Positions 10,617-21,977 of a stretch of 64,000 bases of DNA are shown here, piece by piece. Source of the stretch: Warburgia ugandensis (Eukaryota; Streptophyta; Magnoliopsida; Canellales; Canellaceae); contig CP141126.1 in the NCBI GenBank assembly GCA_035236585.1, positions 11,297,001 to 11,361,000 on the forward strand, given 5' to 3'. Made by a program: the position numbers and the translations under genes. Position 1 is the first letter of the stretch; each line of letters opens with the position of its first letter. The notes under the pieces were generated by a model, which saw nothing but the letters and a program-made list of their open reading frames with translations, had not been told where the DNA came from and did no database searches.

Positions 10617-12172
10617 TTGATAAACAAGAGAGATTGAGGAGAAGAATGATGATCCTCATTGGTTGCGTCTGAGATCCCTCGGCAAGATCATCCACCATAT
10701 CGTTGGCACGTCTAGGAACGAGACTAACCTGAAACTGCTTTCCCACACGAAGACTATCAATGTCGTTCATAGTCCGTAGAGGATGCCAAAGAACCTCTTT
10801 ATCCCAGCTTAGTCAGCAAATGTTAGCCCTGCAAACATCTTCAATAGCAAAAGGTTTGTTGTTAAAGACTATCTGAATTGCCAAAGGCAGAAACGCTGAT
10901 CTTAGCATCAACAGTGAATTAGCCGCAAATTCCACATGCACATTCCCATACAAATTACCTAATTATTTTGTCCGCTCTAGTGCCAACGCCCGATACGTCA
11001 AAGTTGCACTTAAGGTGATTTGGGCGGCAGCGGTTTCCACCATACAATGTTGCAGGAGCGTGAATGGTGGTAATAGAGGAGGTCCCTCTAGTTTCTAATG
11101 ATTTGGTCCACAGTAAAAGACTGGAAATCATTTTGGATAGGAGCCCATTAGGCAGTGTTTCTTTTGATTCTCTCCAAAATGACTTAGGGTTTAATTGTCC
11201 TATTATTAAAGGTTCAATTGCTTCTTTCTCTACGTAGCATCCAAAACGTTGGAAACAAAGTTGTTTTGAAGAATGCCTTCATCTTCTTGGAAGCGAAGTT
11301 GAGATGCCACCATGAGGCCGAACCATTGAAGAATCTCATTCCACACATCAGCAGGAACCTGCATCGCAAGCGGGAGGTGATGAATGTCTTTCCCACGATC
11401 ACTTGACACAGACCACATCTGCTTGCAAGGTGCCACCCTCTTCTTTGGAGATGATCCACAGTCAAAACTCTACTCATCACCAGAAACCTAGAGCACACAT
11501 TCACCAGAGGTGGAGTACCTGGTTTACACACCATCTTATGATGGAACCGATCATGTGTACAAGGATCCCACTTGTCATAGTAAGACTTCACCGTGAACTC
11601 ACCATGTGAAAATAGGCGTCAAATTCTCCTATCGTTCTTCTTTCCCTTGGGGGTCGCCGTTCAAAGAATATGTGGTCTTCTAAGATGAAAATTCCACCAA
11701 ATCCTATTTTGTTGAGGATTCCACAAATTGAAAACATTGCAGTGCTTGAGGGTCAAAATTCTAAAGAATCTGGAGAATATATTTGAGTCTTCGATGTCCA
11801 ATCCAAAGGTCTTCCTAAAATCAGACCGGTGGGCTTTCCTAACATGAAATTTAGTATTGGAAATGATTTTATCAATATACTTAGAACCATCCCTTCTCAC
11901 TGAGAATTTTTCCTTAGACTGGCTAGAACTAGGGATCCATCCGGTGTCTGCTCCACATGTTTGTTTTCTTTGGATGACTTTCTCAACAGGGCATTTCTAT
12001 CATTGTCATATGACCAACTCGACTTTGTAAGTAGGATCTCATTCATCAAGGAGAAATTTTTTATACCCAAACCATCATTGGCTTTGCTTTGCTCACAGGA
12101 CTCCATTTCACCAAATGCACTTTCTTATACCCGTGATAATCATTCCAAAGGAAGTTCTTTTGGATAGTTTAA
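10617..12172 (-). pseudogene. LINE (L1-type) ORF2, 3' half: zf-RVT and RNase H remnants
   Basis: This is the downstream half of a minus-strand non-LTR retrotransposon. Translated pieces from 12170 downward show the 'FLWND... HLVKW' linker and then 'GLGIKNFSLMN' (about 12060). A 'WNP' stretch follows (11661-11900), then a zf-RVT-like region with 'RVLTVDHLQRRG... CGLC' (about 11380-11470). Last is an RNase H-type tail with 'VPRRANDMVDDLAE' (about 10665-10715). Many stops and frameshifts are present. It continues upstream across the inserted LTR element at 14152-15310. No poly-A tail survives at the 3' side. Confidence 0.8.
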
Positions 12173-12725
12173 TGTCACAGGCTTGCACTGCAAGGTCCGT
12201 GACCAAGGCTTGAAAGCTCCATGGAAGACTTACTTGGCTTGTGGACAAGGTTCAAGAGGCTTAAACCCATTGGTGAAGATCCATGGAGGAGGGCCTGATT
12301 CTAGAAGGCCTAGGTTTTGGAAGACTCCATATAAATATCTTGAAAGAGGGAAGGTTAGGGACTTGTGTGGAGTTGTGTAGAGCTTTCTAGATAGAGTTCT
12401 AGAATAGTCCTTAACTATTGGATTAGTGACATTTGTAATAATCCAGACCATTCATTGAGAAGGTGGATGGGGGACAATAAGTATAAATAGGTGTAAGCTC
12501 CTCAGTTGCAACAAGCTCAGATTAGCTCAGAGTTCAGCTAAAGTGAATACATTAGGAGAGTTCCTTTCTGAGTTCTCTTGAGTTCCTCTCATTGCTTCTG
12601 AGGGTGAGTGAGTGTAGCCCTAGCAAGTGAGAGTTTGGGGTTAAAGGCTGACTTGTGCCCAAGAATTGGAGTTGTGCACAAGTGCCGCACGGGTTTAGCA
12701 TAGGTGAAAGTGCAACCTCGTGACA
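12173..12725 (+). repeat. 5' LTR of the compact element
   Basis: 553 bp, with TG...CA ends. It is 46 bp longer than the 3' LTR because of one segment after 'gatccatg' that is absent from the 3' copy. The aligned remainder differs at about 15 positions, all transitions by my count. Confidence 0.95.
12482..12490 (+). promoter_or_regulatory. LTR TATA box
   Basis: TATAAATAG in the 5' LTR, repeated intact at 13908-13916 in the 3' LTR. It is a probable start signal for the element's RNA. Confidence 0.65.
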
Positions 12726-12727
12726 AT

Positions 12728-12740
12728 TGGTATCAGAGCA
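12728..12740 (+). promoter_or_regulatory. primer-binding site, initiator tRNA-Met type
   Basis: TGGTATCAGAGCA starts two bases after the 5' LTR. It complements the 3' end of plant initiator tRNA-Met, the usual primer for many plant LTR elements. Confidence 0.9.
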
Positions 12741-12820
12741 GGTTGGTACCAGGAGTTGGTATCAAAACCCGGTGGATGTGGGAGTTGCTTACGAGTCCAG
12801 GGGAAGCTCGTGGTAACATC

Positions 12821-13504
12821 ATGGCAAGTGCGTCAGGGGAGACCACCATGCCAATGGAGGTTCAAAAGAAGTCAAGGAGGGAGAAGTCCAGGGAGCCATC
12901 AAGGGATTTGGCTTTGGATGCTCACCTCACCATGTTGGAGGAAAGATTGGGTAAGTTTGAGCAAACTCTTGCTGATTGCTTGAACAAGTCGAATGCATTC
13001 GTGGATGCCTTGAAAAGCCTCAAGGACGGCATGCAAAGCAAGGTTCAGATGTCTAAGGGGATGGACGCTGAGACTGTGAATCAAGGGGAGCGTGTGTCGG
13101 GTTGCTTTGAGTCTGCAAAAGGCAAGATGGCCAGTCCACATGAGGAAGTGGCTAGGTCAGAGGATATGGAGGTAGCAAAGGAATCCACAACGAGTGTGGA
13201 TGCAACACAGCTAAGCTTATCAGGCTTAGGTGCTGCAAGGTTGCTTGGATCAGGTGAGTCCCCAAAGGAAGCGGTGATCAACAAGGGTGTTTACACCATT
13301 ATTGGCACAAAGGGGATTGTGCCACAAGGTGTGGACTCCATGAAGGGTGAATCCAAGTTAAGTCGTGTAGGGGACACGATAATGAGTAGCTACTACACTG
13401 ATGTGCAGGAAGCACAACAGCAAAGTGCAACAACACAAGTGTGCAAGAGTGCACACAATATGAAGGAGATGAAGGAAATCACCTTGGAGCACAAGACTGG
13501 CTGA
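12821..13504 (+). CDS. gag-like N-terminal protein of the compact LTR element
   Basis: A 227-residue open frame starts MASASGE. The first in-frame ATG of the frame is earlier, at codon 26 of a GTG-opened stretch, but 12821 gives the best N-terminus. Residues ~25-75 form an amphipathic, probably coiled-coil segment (Leu-Glu-Glu-Arg-Leu-Gly-Lys-Phe-Glu pattern), as at the N-terminus of Ty3/Gypsy Gag before the capsid. Lys/Arg-rich residues precede it. I see no capsid core or zinc knuckle, and the C-terminal part is low-complexity and polar. The frame has stayed open while neighbouring elements are full of stops. This may reflect youth rather than selection. Confidence 0.6.
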   Translation: MASASGETTMPMEVQKKSRREKSREPSRDLALDAHLTMLEERLGKFEQTLADCLNKSNAFVDALKSLKDGMQSKVQMSKGMDAETVNQGERVSGCFESAKGKMASPHEEVARSEDMEVAKESTTSVDATQLSLSGLGAARLLGSGESPKEAVINKGVYTIIGTKGIVPQGVDSMKGESKLSRVGDTIMSSYYTDVQEAQQQSATTQVCKSAHNMKEMKEITLEHKTG

Positions 13505-13631
13505 CTGCTAAGGTGCAAAAGGAGGGACGTGACAAAGCATCCCATGATGATCACGAAGCAACATGGGGTGTACCACAGGTTAAAGTTCATGACACTGATG
13601 GAGATGTGTCGACGAGGGCGTCGACGCTATC

Positions 13632-13644
13632 AGGTGGGGGAGAA
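13632..13644 (+). promoter_or_regulatory. polypurine tract
   Basis: AGGTGGGGGAGAA lies immediately before the 3' LTR and is the expected plus-strand primer. Confidence 0.9.
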
Positions 13645-14151
13645 TGTCACGGGCTTGCACTGCAAGGTCCGTGACCAAGGCTTGAAGGCTCCATGGAAGA
13701 CTTACTTGGCTTGTGGACAAGGTTCAAGAGGCTTAAACCCATTGGTGAAGATCCATGTAAATATCTTGAAAGAGGGAAGGTTAGGGGCTTGTGTGGAGTT
13801 GTGTAGAGCTTTCTAGATAGAGTTCTAGAATAGTCCTTAACCATTGGATTAGTGACATTTGTAATAATCCGGACCATCCATTGAGGAGGTGGATGGGGGA
13901 CAACAAGTATAAATAGGTGTAAGCTCCTCAGTTGTAACAAGCTCAGATTAGCTCAGAGTTCAGCTAAAGTGAATACATTAGGAGAGTTCTTTTCTGAGTT
14001 CTCTTGAGTTCCTCTCATTGCTTCTAAGAGTGAGTGAGTGTAGCCCTAGCAAGTGAGAGTTTGGGGTTAAAGGCTGACTTGTGCCCAGGAATTGGAGTTG
14101 TGCACAAGTGCCGCACGGGTTTAGTATAGGTGAAAGTGCAACCCCGTGACA
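13645..14151 (+). repeat. 3' LTR of the compact element
   Basis: 507 bp, starting TGTCAC and ending GTGACA. It is collinear with the 5' LTR except for a 46 bp deletion after 'gatccatg'. Confidence 0.95.
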
Positions 14152-15310
14152 TTAAGCTTATTTAATATGCTCTTTGACGTTGTCAAGGGAAAGGAGTGAT
14201 ACAATTTCCAGATCACTCTTAGTAAGAGTAAGCCTAGCTCAAACAGAGCGGACAGGAGGCTTCTTTTCCATGTAGCAAACTTCTTGTTAATCTCCTCAAC
14301 GATATGATTCCAACATTCTTTGGGTGGCTTCTCAATGCACACAGGAAGCCCTAAATATATTAATGAAAGAGACTTGATTTGGCGTTGAAGGATAGGTACA
14401 AAACATTCAACTTTCTGGTTGTTGACTTTCACCCAAGCAAGAGATGACTTTAAGAAAATCACTTATTGGGCCCAAATGGCCTTGAAGACATGACTGATGG
14501 ACTTAAGGTTCGTGAAATGTGCATAATTAATCTTCAGTATGAACACAATGTCATCTGCATTTGAAGGTATGAGACTTAAAATTCTGAATTATTGATCTGA
14601 ATCCAGTTAATGACTCCCAAGTATGACCTCTCTCAATAAATTGGCTAAATGCTCCCACAATATTCTAATTAGAAGAGCAGAGATACAATCTCCTTGTTTC
14701 AAACCTATTGAGCTAGGGAAGAAACCACAAGCTACAGCATTGATGGGAATTGAGAAGTGCGAGTTAGTAATTATGTTACGTGTTTAGAGCCTCCATCTCC
14801 GTCCAAAGCCCATTTTTCCCGTGACGAAATCCAGAAAGTCCGACTGGACCCTGTCATATGCTTTCTCAAGCTTTATCTTGCATATCGCACCTCCATTTGG
14901 TAAGTTGGCAAGCGACACGATGCATTCATTAACAATAAGGAGGCCGTCTAGGATTTTCTCCCATTGCGAAAGGCAAATTGCTCCTTCGACATCAAAGTCC
15001 GTAACCTTGAAATAATTTTGTAGGGGGACCCAATGAGGCTAGTTGGCCTAATGTCTTGGCCAATGACTTTGCACCTTTGGGAATCAGAACAAAAGATGTA
15101 GCACCCCATCTCCTTTCTGATTTGTCCCTGAGCAAGAAACTCTTAAGAAACCAAAAGCAAGTCATACTTAATCACCTCACAAAATGACTTATGGAATATG
15201 CAGAAGCTGTCATGCCCAGGAGCGCCATAATCTCGTAGCATTAGTACTGTTTTCTCAATCTCCTCTAAAGAACATAGGATTTACACTAAGTAACCATAGT
15301 AGCGGAAAAT
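14152..15310 (-). pseudogene. LINE (L1-type) ORF2, reverse transcriptase part
   Basis: This is the upstream half of the same minus-strand LINE. In order it shows 'APGHDSF' (about 15215), 'DIRPTSLIGSPYKIISRL' (about 15010-15060), 'LEKAYDRVQSDFLDF' (about 14840), and 'GLKQGDCIS' (about 14690). The catalytic box follows as Asn-Ala-Asp-Asp (about 14545), where Tyr or Phe is expected at the first position. 'LSLIYLGLPV' (about 14350) and 'WKRSLLS' close it. Stops and frameshifts prevent function. The endonuclease domain and ORF1 are not visible upstream, so the copy is probably 5'-truncated, as is usual for LINEs. Confidence 0.85.
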
Positions 15311-18300
15311 GCTCCCCCCCTTTTCCTTGATTTCAATCTTTCGTGAAAGGATTTTTGTGTTCTTGTAATGGAAAACTATGTTCCGTGCCAAGTCTTAGAC
15401 AAAGCATATAACATCCGTGTGGATGTATTCAATAACTCGTTTTTATTTTGTGGAATAAAGTTTGAATATTTTATTATTAAAAACAAACTGCATTGTCTTC
15501 TTCAAAAGAACAGGAAAAATGAAAAGGAGAACAAGGCATTCATGAATGATCCTTCACACTAGGACACGAGTATGTCAAAGGATGTAATATTTCCTTTGAA
15601 TATGAGACAAATGCTGCCAATGAATTCTATTGTGAAAGAAATATTAGTTACGGCATTTTGACTATGGGCATCGAATTTTGCTTAGTCCAATAAGATATTC
15701 TTCTTGAAGATCCTAAGGTAGTGTTGTCGTGATGAGCCACAATGTGGGTGTCAGTTGTATTGATTTCTATTGTGCTTGTGTCCGTGCTGGGCTGTTGATT
15801 GGGATGCATCCAGGTTGTTTTCCTTGGTGAGCAATGGTCTCAGTTGAGGGGTGTATGTGTAAGAAACTCTACCCTAGTTATCTTTCCTTATGGTAGTTGG
15901 CGGTCTATATTTTGGTTGGAGTAGTCATTCTCCCTCGTATAATCTCCAACCTTCAAAAGAAAACCTTGTTAGCAGAAAGCTGCTGTCTCTTCTATGTTAT
16001 ATATACAGAGGCAAGGAGATACTCCTACGTCCGAGGGCAGGGGCTGCACTCCTGTTTGCTATGATTTCCATACTAACTTCTGTTTTTATTTTCCTCTGTT
16101 TACATGAATCTTATGACCCATCTATTTTTCCAGTGGGGAAGACTCTCGCATGCCTGAAATATGCATGTCGAAAATGTTGTCCACAAGCAGAAAAGTTTTA
16201 ATCAGGAACCATATTGGATTCCATCGTCCCGCTATACTTTTGTCTTTAACGCATCTAAACATGCAAACACCGCATAACAACTGTGTTTTCTCGTGGCAAG
16301 CTCACCATAAGGTAAATTAGCTCACATGTATTGGTTCTATAGGTCAAGTGAAATTATTCAATGTGCTCGTGTATTTCCCCACGAACATTTTTACTTTCAA
16401 TAGATGAAGTGCGGGGAAAAGAAATTAACTAAGATAAATCACGATGCTATGAAAATACAAAACCCTCTATGGGAGTTAGACTTACATGATGAAGATCGAA
16501 TCATCCAGATTCTAGCTCAACATTTCTTGGCTCACCACCCACCTAATTGAGTCTTCCATCTTGTAGCTTGGAAGTTGGATCATCTGACAAGTACACTTTC
16601 AAAGAGTATGGTCCTTGAGCAACCTTGTTGTAGCTTGTGCTGATTTGAAGAATTGTTGGATCATACACATTCCATGTTAGTACAAATAGCAATATTCAGT
16701 TGAAAACCGTAGACACCTAAATACTCATGCTTTGTCATACTATCATTCTTCGTAGAAAATACATACAATGATTCTATATGGAAGCTCGCATTCCTACGGA
16801 TCTTTGGTGCTAACACTACTCTCTCCCTCTCTCTCCCTGCGGTTCCATTCCGTTCATCTTAAGCGTCTAGCAATAAATGATAATACTGTTGAGATCCTTG
16901 GGTCAAGGTTCAGGCAAACAATTGTGATGAATGGTTGAGATTATTATGAAAGTGGGCCCTTAGATGAAAGTACAACAAAACTACAAAAGTGGATGTGGCA
17001 TTAGTTTCAAAGAGGTGTGGGAATATAGCCCCCTTCTATTTTTGATAACTTCCAGGTATATGTCAAGACAGAGTTCCTCGTGGAACTGTTATACGTCGTT
17101 TTTCCCCAATCAACATAACGCATATCACATTGGTTCAATAAGTTTTACTGTCAAAACTAACACAACCTTTTTGTTTTTTTGAATGGTAAACTAACACAAC
17201 AAATTAACTCCATTATCTTCTGCAAAATGTAAAACTGTCTTTCTGAAGTTAAATATTTACAATTGCAATGATAAAAACTTATTCCTGAACATAGTGCTTT
17301 TAATAAAAGAAAAATGGTAACATAAACCATAATCCTGCATATCATTTTGCCCCAGAACTACTTATGCTTGCATGCGGTGGTTGCTAGGCAGATCCTCAAT
17401 CCAGGCCACAAAAGCTGGGTCATGTGCCGAGATTAGAGATATTTCAACTTGTACTTCTTCTTTTCCCATATCTGTAGCGCAGCAAATGAGCTGACTGAGT
17501 CCCTAGCTAAAAGGTAAGTGATCGATACATAGTATTTGGGGCAACCTCTGCACCCCCAGTAATTTGTTTTCTCTTGTTGACAGTATCTTAATCTCTCGTC
17601 AGTAAATCACTTGCGACTGATTTGCTTGGTTTTGACTGATGGTAGCGATGGATCCTTAAATCATCCCAACGGATCAACGGCAGGTGTCTTATGTGCCTAA
17701 AGAACAAAGAGAGATACCAGAAAACCCGTGTCTGAAGAATTGAAGATGAATTGATCCATGGGAAGAGTATTTTGAAGACCCAAACGGGTCTTCACGCTAC
17801 CGTCAGGTCCGTCACCTTAGACTTTATAGCCAAGCCACGGGTCTATTAGCTTCTGCTCAGACGTGACCCTTTAAGTCTTTGAACCCTATATGTTCCAAGA
17901 AACTACCATGTAGAAGTACCTCCCTTACATAAACAAGGCCTTGACAAAACTTGACTCCATTTTTCACATTTTTCTGTTGGAATTTTAGTGGTCCATAACA
18001 CTTTATTCAAACTTAACGTATCTGTATGTGGTAACTATTCATGGCAGTTATTCTTGATGGAACTCTGATTTAAGCAGATCTGAAGAGAGTGATTACCGTC
18101 ATCGTACACTGCTCTGAATCAGAAAATCCCTCAAAAGAACTGTCTTGAAAATCACTGCTATGGTTGGAGGTAAGTTCTTATTCATTTGCTTCCGCTAATT
18201 ATTACTTGATTTACTGTAAACATGTGATAGATTGGTTTGCATTTTCAACTTATAGTTACACTTGTAGCAGAGTTCTTCAGTTTTCCACAGAAACCTCATA

Positions 18301-20966
18301 AAATCCTATCGGTACTTGTTGACGTTCCTAGAATGGTCAAGGAGTCACTTAGTTCTCTGCTATGGAGCTCCCATTTTTCACCAAAAAAAAAAAAAAAACC
18401 ACGAAATCAAAATACGTGAGCAACATTTTTGTTTTCTTCTATAAAAGCAAGAATAGTTCAGGATACCCAGGACAATTGAAGTTGCCAGTTCCATCATCCA
18501 ATTGGAAGGTACTGAGATTGAAAGGAGGGTTAAACTTACATGCACGTGTCGTGTTTCACGAGATAATTACTGTGGTTTGGGATGATCCTGCAAAACAGAG
18601 ATGGATGGTGATCAAAGCCATTCATCACGCTTCAATTGTATAAGGTTTTGCTGCTGTCATTTGCTAACTCTCAAAATCCGTCTATTTCTATTCTAAACAA
18701 ATAGTGATTAGGATTTTAGGATAATCCAAAGCAAAATGATTTTTTTGCCTATGGCTTATCCATGATGTGGTAGAAGATTAATAGTTTGGTGCCGAGGCCA
18801 TTTGCATTTACACTCCTAGATGCCATACAAAAGCTCTTGCCTCTTGCCTCTTCTCTCGTTCCTATTTAGATTTCAATAGTATCAATTAGATGATAAGAGA
18901 ATGGACGGCCTTTGAATATTTGGATGCTTTAAGAAATCGCTGCGGGTTAAGGTTCGCATTGTAGCATCTCGAACGATTAAAGAAAATACAGGATAACAAA
19001 GGGAAACACTGTTGGAATTTTCAGGTCCATCAGGTGCAAAGGACCCTGAATCAGTGGTTTGGAGATTCGCTTATATTCTGGACAAGATACAAGAATATCT
19101 ATCACAGAGATCATTCTCTATTTCTAAAATCCCGAGATCAGATAATGGTTGTGCTGTCATTTTATCTAAAACGGGAGCTTGGGCTTAAGGATCGATATCT
19201 CAGCACAAGTGCAAATGCTTACGAGTTCTTCATTCACATATGCTGTAGGGTGTTATGGTTGTTGCGCATGAAACTCGATGTAAACAATTCATTTTGTGCT
19301 CTTGTATTGTACCCCTTCCAGGGATGGTATATCTGAGAATGCCTGTTGCTAGTAACGTCCATGGACCTCTTCCTAGCTCAGTTCATTCTTCAGATATGCC
19401 TCGTTTGTTGAAGGTGATGTTTTTCTTTATCCTTTGCAATCCTCTCAAATTTCTTGCTTCTCAAAAGAAAAAAAAGGTTAAAAAAGTGCCTCCCATTTAT
19501 TTCTCAATTAATTGCGTTTCAAAAAGAGAGAAGATTAAATTTTGAAGCACAATTAAGCGTTTTACTAGTGCAATCTAGGAAGCAAAATTCAATAATGGCA
19601 CAAGAAAATCATCTTCTGTGGTACCTAGTATGTCAGGAGGTCTAGATGCAATAATGTGTGTGTTTTTTGAACATTCTCTTGAATATGGAGGGTCATAGGA
19701 ATCCATATTTTTCATTTTAATCTGTTGTCTTCCTTTTCTTTCTGAAAAGCCTTCTTAATCAGTTGATAGAGTGGACGATTCTTTCCCTACAGCAGAAAAA
19801 TATCTTGTTCATATAAGCCCTAAGATCTTGTGTAATTCTAGAATCGAAACTTAATGAAACAGTTGAGAGTAAACCCTAGATCATATGTCGCCTTCCAGAG
19901 AAGGATTTTATATTTCAAACACTTGCCATTGTTTCACTAAAGATTTTCAAGAGCAAATAGTTCTAACTCCTCCAAATGAACAAAATTTTTATTACTGATG
20001 CTGATAGATTTCTAAACCGTTCATCTTGCTGCCCAGAAGTGGTTACAATCATCAATCATCCAACGGGAAATATTTGCGCCTCAGTCTAAATGGTGTACAG
20101 TAAGAGTATGTAGTACTGAACACACAGGCCCCACGTGTGCTTTATAACAGCAACCATTGAAGAGGGTGACTTCCGACAAGTGGAATTTCTTCCGAGGAGA
20201 ACCGCAATCGACCTCAAACACACCCTGAGTCGTGACTAAATGCCTAGCCATGTGTGATGGGAAATTGTCTGGTAATATTGAAGAATAAACCACCTCAAAC
20301 AATCATACGTATTTGATGAGTTGAACAATGTATCCTAGTAGATCATCTTAGATAGATTTTTGTTGAGTCATTGAGATTATATTGGCACTGCCAACAAGTT
20401 AAGACACTCGTTAAGTTTCTTTACAGGAAACTTCAATGTAAGTTGACCTTCCTGTTTTGTGTTCCATAGTACGTGATGTGTACAAACGCCCCAGTAATGG
20501 GGAACAAGATAGGACGCCGACAAAGTATTACCAAGCGAGCATGATAACAAGGGCTACTAAAGAATGTTTAAAGATTTAAATGAGTTCAAGAATGACACTT
20601 CTAGTGTACTAAAATTTTCAGGGAACTACCAGGAAAACAGTTGTGCATTCATGAGCAGCAGCTATGAAAACTGATACTGAATCTCAGATCATGTACAAAA
20701 GGTAAAGTTGAAATTCAGGAGTTGGTCTTCTACAGTTGAACCGAAGGAAATGTGGTAATGGACCACTAAAGTCGTGCAAGCAAGGAGATAAAGGCGTTGG
20801 ACAAGATCTTCCATTTTACCTCCTACCTTGGCTTTTCTAGACCCAAGGAAGCTTTTCAGCTCGGGAACATAGGGGATACCAGCTGACTTCTCGCATGGTA
20901 AACAATCACGTATCAAGATCCAAACGTCATTTTATGAGTTATTTATAATGTGATAAACTAAGCAAC
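15311..20966. other. intergenic DNA, no confident gene
   Basis: Scattered open stretches occur on the plus strand (15890-16201, 18440-18640, 19020-19190, 19318-19420) and the minus strand (20081-20302). Some have tolerable splice-site contexts, such as TTTTCAG before 19025. None shows a family I recognise, and they do not join into one frame. An A-run is at about 18383-18398. The minus-strand stretch at 20081-20302 could be a downstream exon of the SAP-motif gene next to it. Confidence 0.45.
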
Positions 20967-21096
20967 CTTTAAAACAATCTGCAAGTTCACCTTTTCAGTA
21001 ATGTCTGATTGGTCCTCTAACTTTGCCCTTTTCTTTTGCACATTTTGTTCAACATCTCGAGGGTGAACATAATTTAAAAAAGAAAAATCATCGGTT
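20780..21096 (-). pseudogene. two putative exons encoding a SAP-like motif; gene incomplete in view
   Basis: On the minus strand an exon runs from 21096 to 20967, after a pyrimidine-rich acceptor (TCCTTTGTCAG). A 77 nt GT...AG gap spans 20966-20890. A second exon begins at 20889. The join keeps frame: '...VNLQIVLK' continues as 'KSAGIPYVPELKSFLGSRKAK'. Residues from Pro-Glu-Leu-Lys through Gly-Gly-Lys-Met-Glu-Asp-Leu-Val-Gln-Arg-Leu match the SAP helix-loop-helix consensus (DNA-binding, chromatin and repair proteins). The first exon is charged and lysine-rich. I cannot place the end of the second exon or any upstream exon. LTR-like copy B starts about 900 bp upstream. It could be a live gene with distant exons or a relic, and I do not recognise which protein it is. 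Confidence 0.4.
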
Positions 21097-21977
21097 CTGA
21101 CAAAGGAACAACAAAATAAAGGGTGGAATTGTACTCCATCGGTGTATAAGATGAATACATGAAAATTGTGAACAGATAATTTTAATATGCAAGGTTATAA
21201 TGAACTAGTCTCAACTTGAACTCCAAACTGAGATGAGTAAGTCTTTTGACCATAATACACTTTTTGTTATTTATATTTTCTGCTAGAACCATTTGGTTTA
21301 CTTCGGAAAGGATTCTGATTTCTTATAAGACAGACTCACTACCTAGCTCAAAAATCAAATTATTTGAATTTCGCAAGCTTTCAAACATCAATAGAGGAAA
21401 AGGTGAGCTGAAGATAAAAATCACAGTGAATTTTCCTCCATTGCACGTCAAAACAAATTCTGCTTATTTCTAGAGTACCACATATTTACTTCTCATAGCT
21501 TTTCTGGTATCAAACATAACTGAACCCAAGTGCCTCAATCTTAATGAAATGCAAGCAGCAGAGTAAATCAAGTGTCACGAAAATTACTGCCAAGAGTATG
21601 GACCGAAGTTCTTGCCAACAGAAGTGCACTTCCTAAATATCTCACTTTCAGTTAACCAACCTCATAATGTACCAGACTGTTCTGTAATCCATATCATCTA
21701 ATATAAACCATTCACCTAAGAAACATATTGCCTCAATCAAAAACTTTGGTTATCTTCACTGCAAGAGGATAGGTATAACATGTTGGGGTCTCCAATACAT
21801 GCCAAAAGTTTTACGTTTCAGATAAAGGCTGCTACAAATAACTTCACCTGCATTGACATTTCACTATGTAAAGTAGACTATGGGGTCAAAACTTCCATAC
21901 AACTAAAATGTAAAGCCCATGCATCCCCTACTTTCTTTCCTCACTTTGTTTTACTATCCCATATATGCTAGTGTTAG

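Larger units (their letters stand above)
12173..14151 (+). mobile_element. compact non-autonomous LTR retrotransposon (TR-GAG/LARD-like)
   Basis: This 1979 bp element is complete: 5' LTR, tRNA-Met-type primer-binding site, a 919 bp interior, polypurine tract and 3' LTR. The LTRs begin TGTCAC and end GTGACA. The interior codes for a short gag-like protein and ends in a 'STLSGGGE' phrase, typical of plant Gypsy polyproteins running into the polypurine tract. Protease, reverse transcriptase, RNase H and integrase are absent, so mobility would need a partner element. TTAA flanks both sides (12169-12172 and 14152-14155), a 4 bp target duplication. It sits inside the LINE. Confidence 0.9.

Noticed and set aside
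17740..17880. Short stretch reading 'DPWEEYFEDPN' on the plus strand
   Set aside because: It faintly recalls an organellar DNA-binding protein motif, but stops lie close on both sides and the later residues do not fit.
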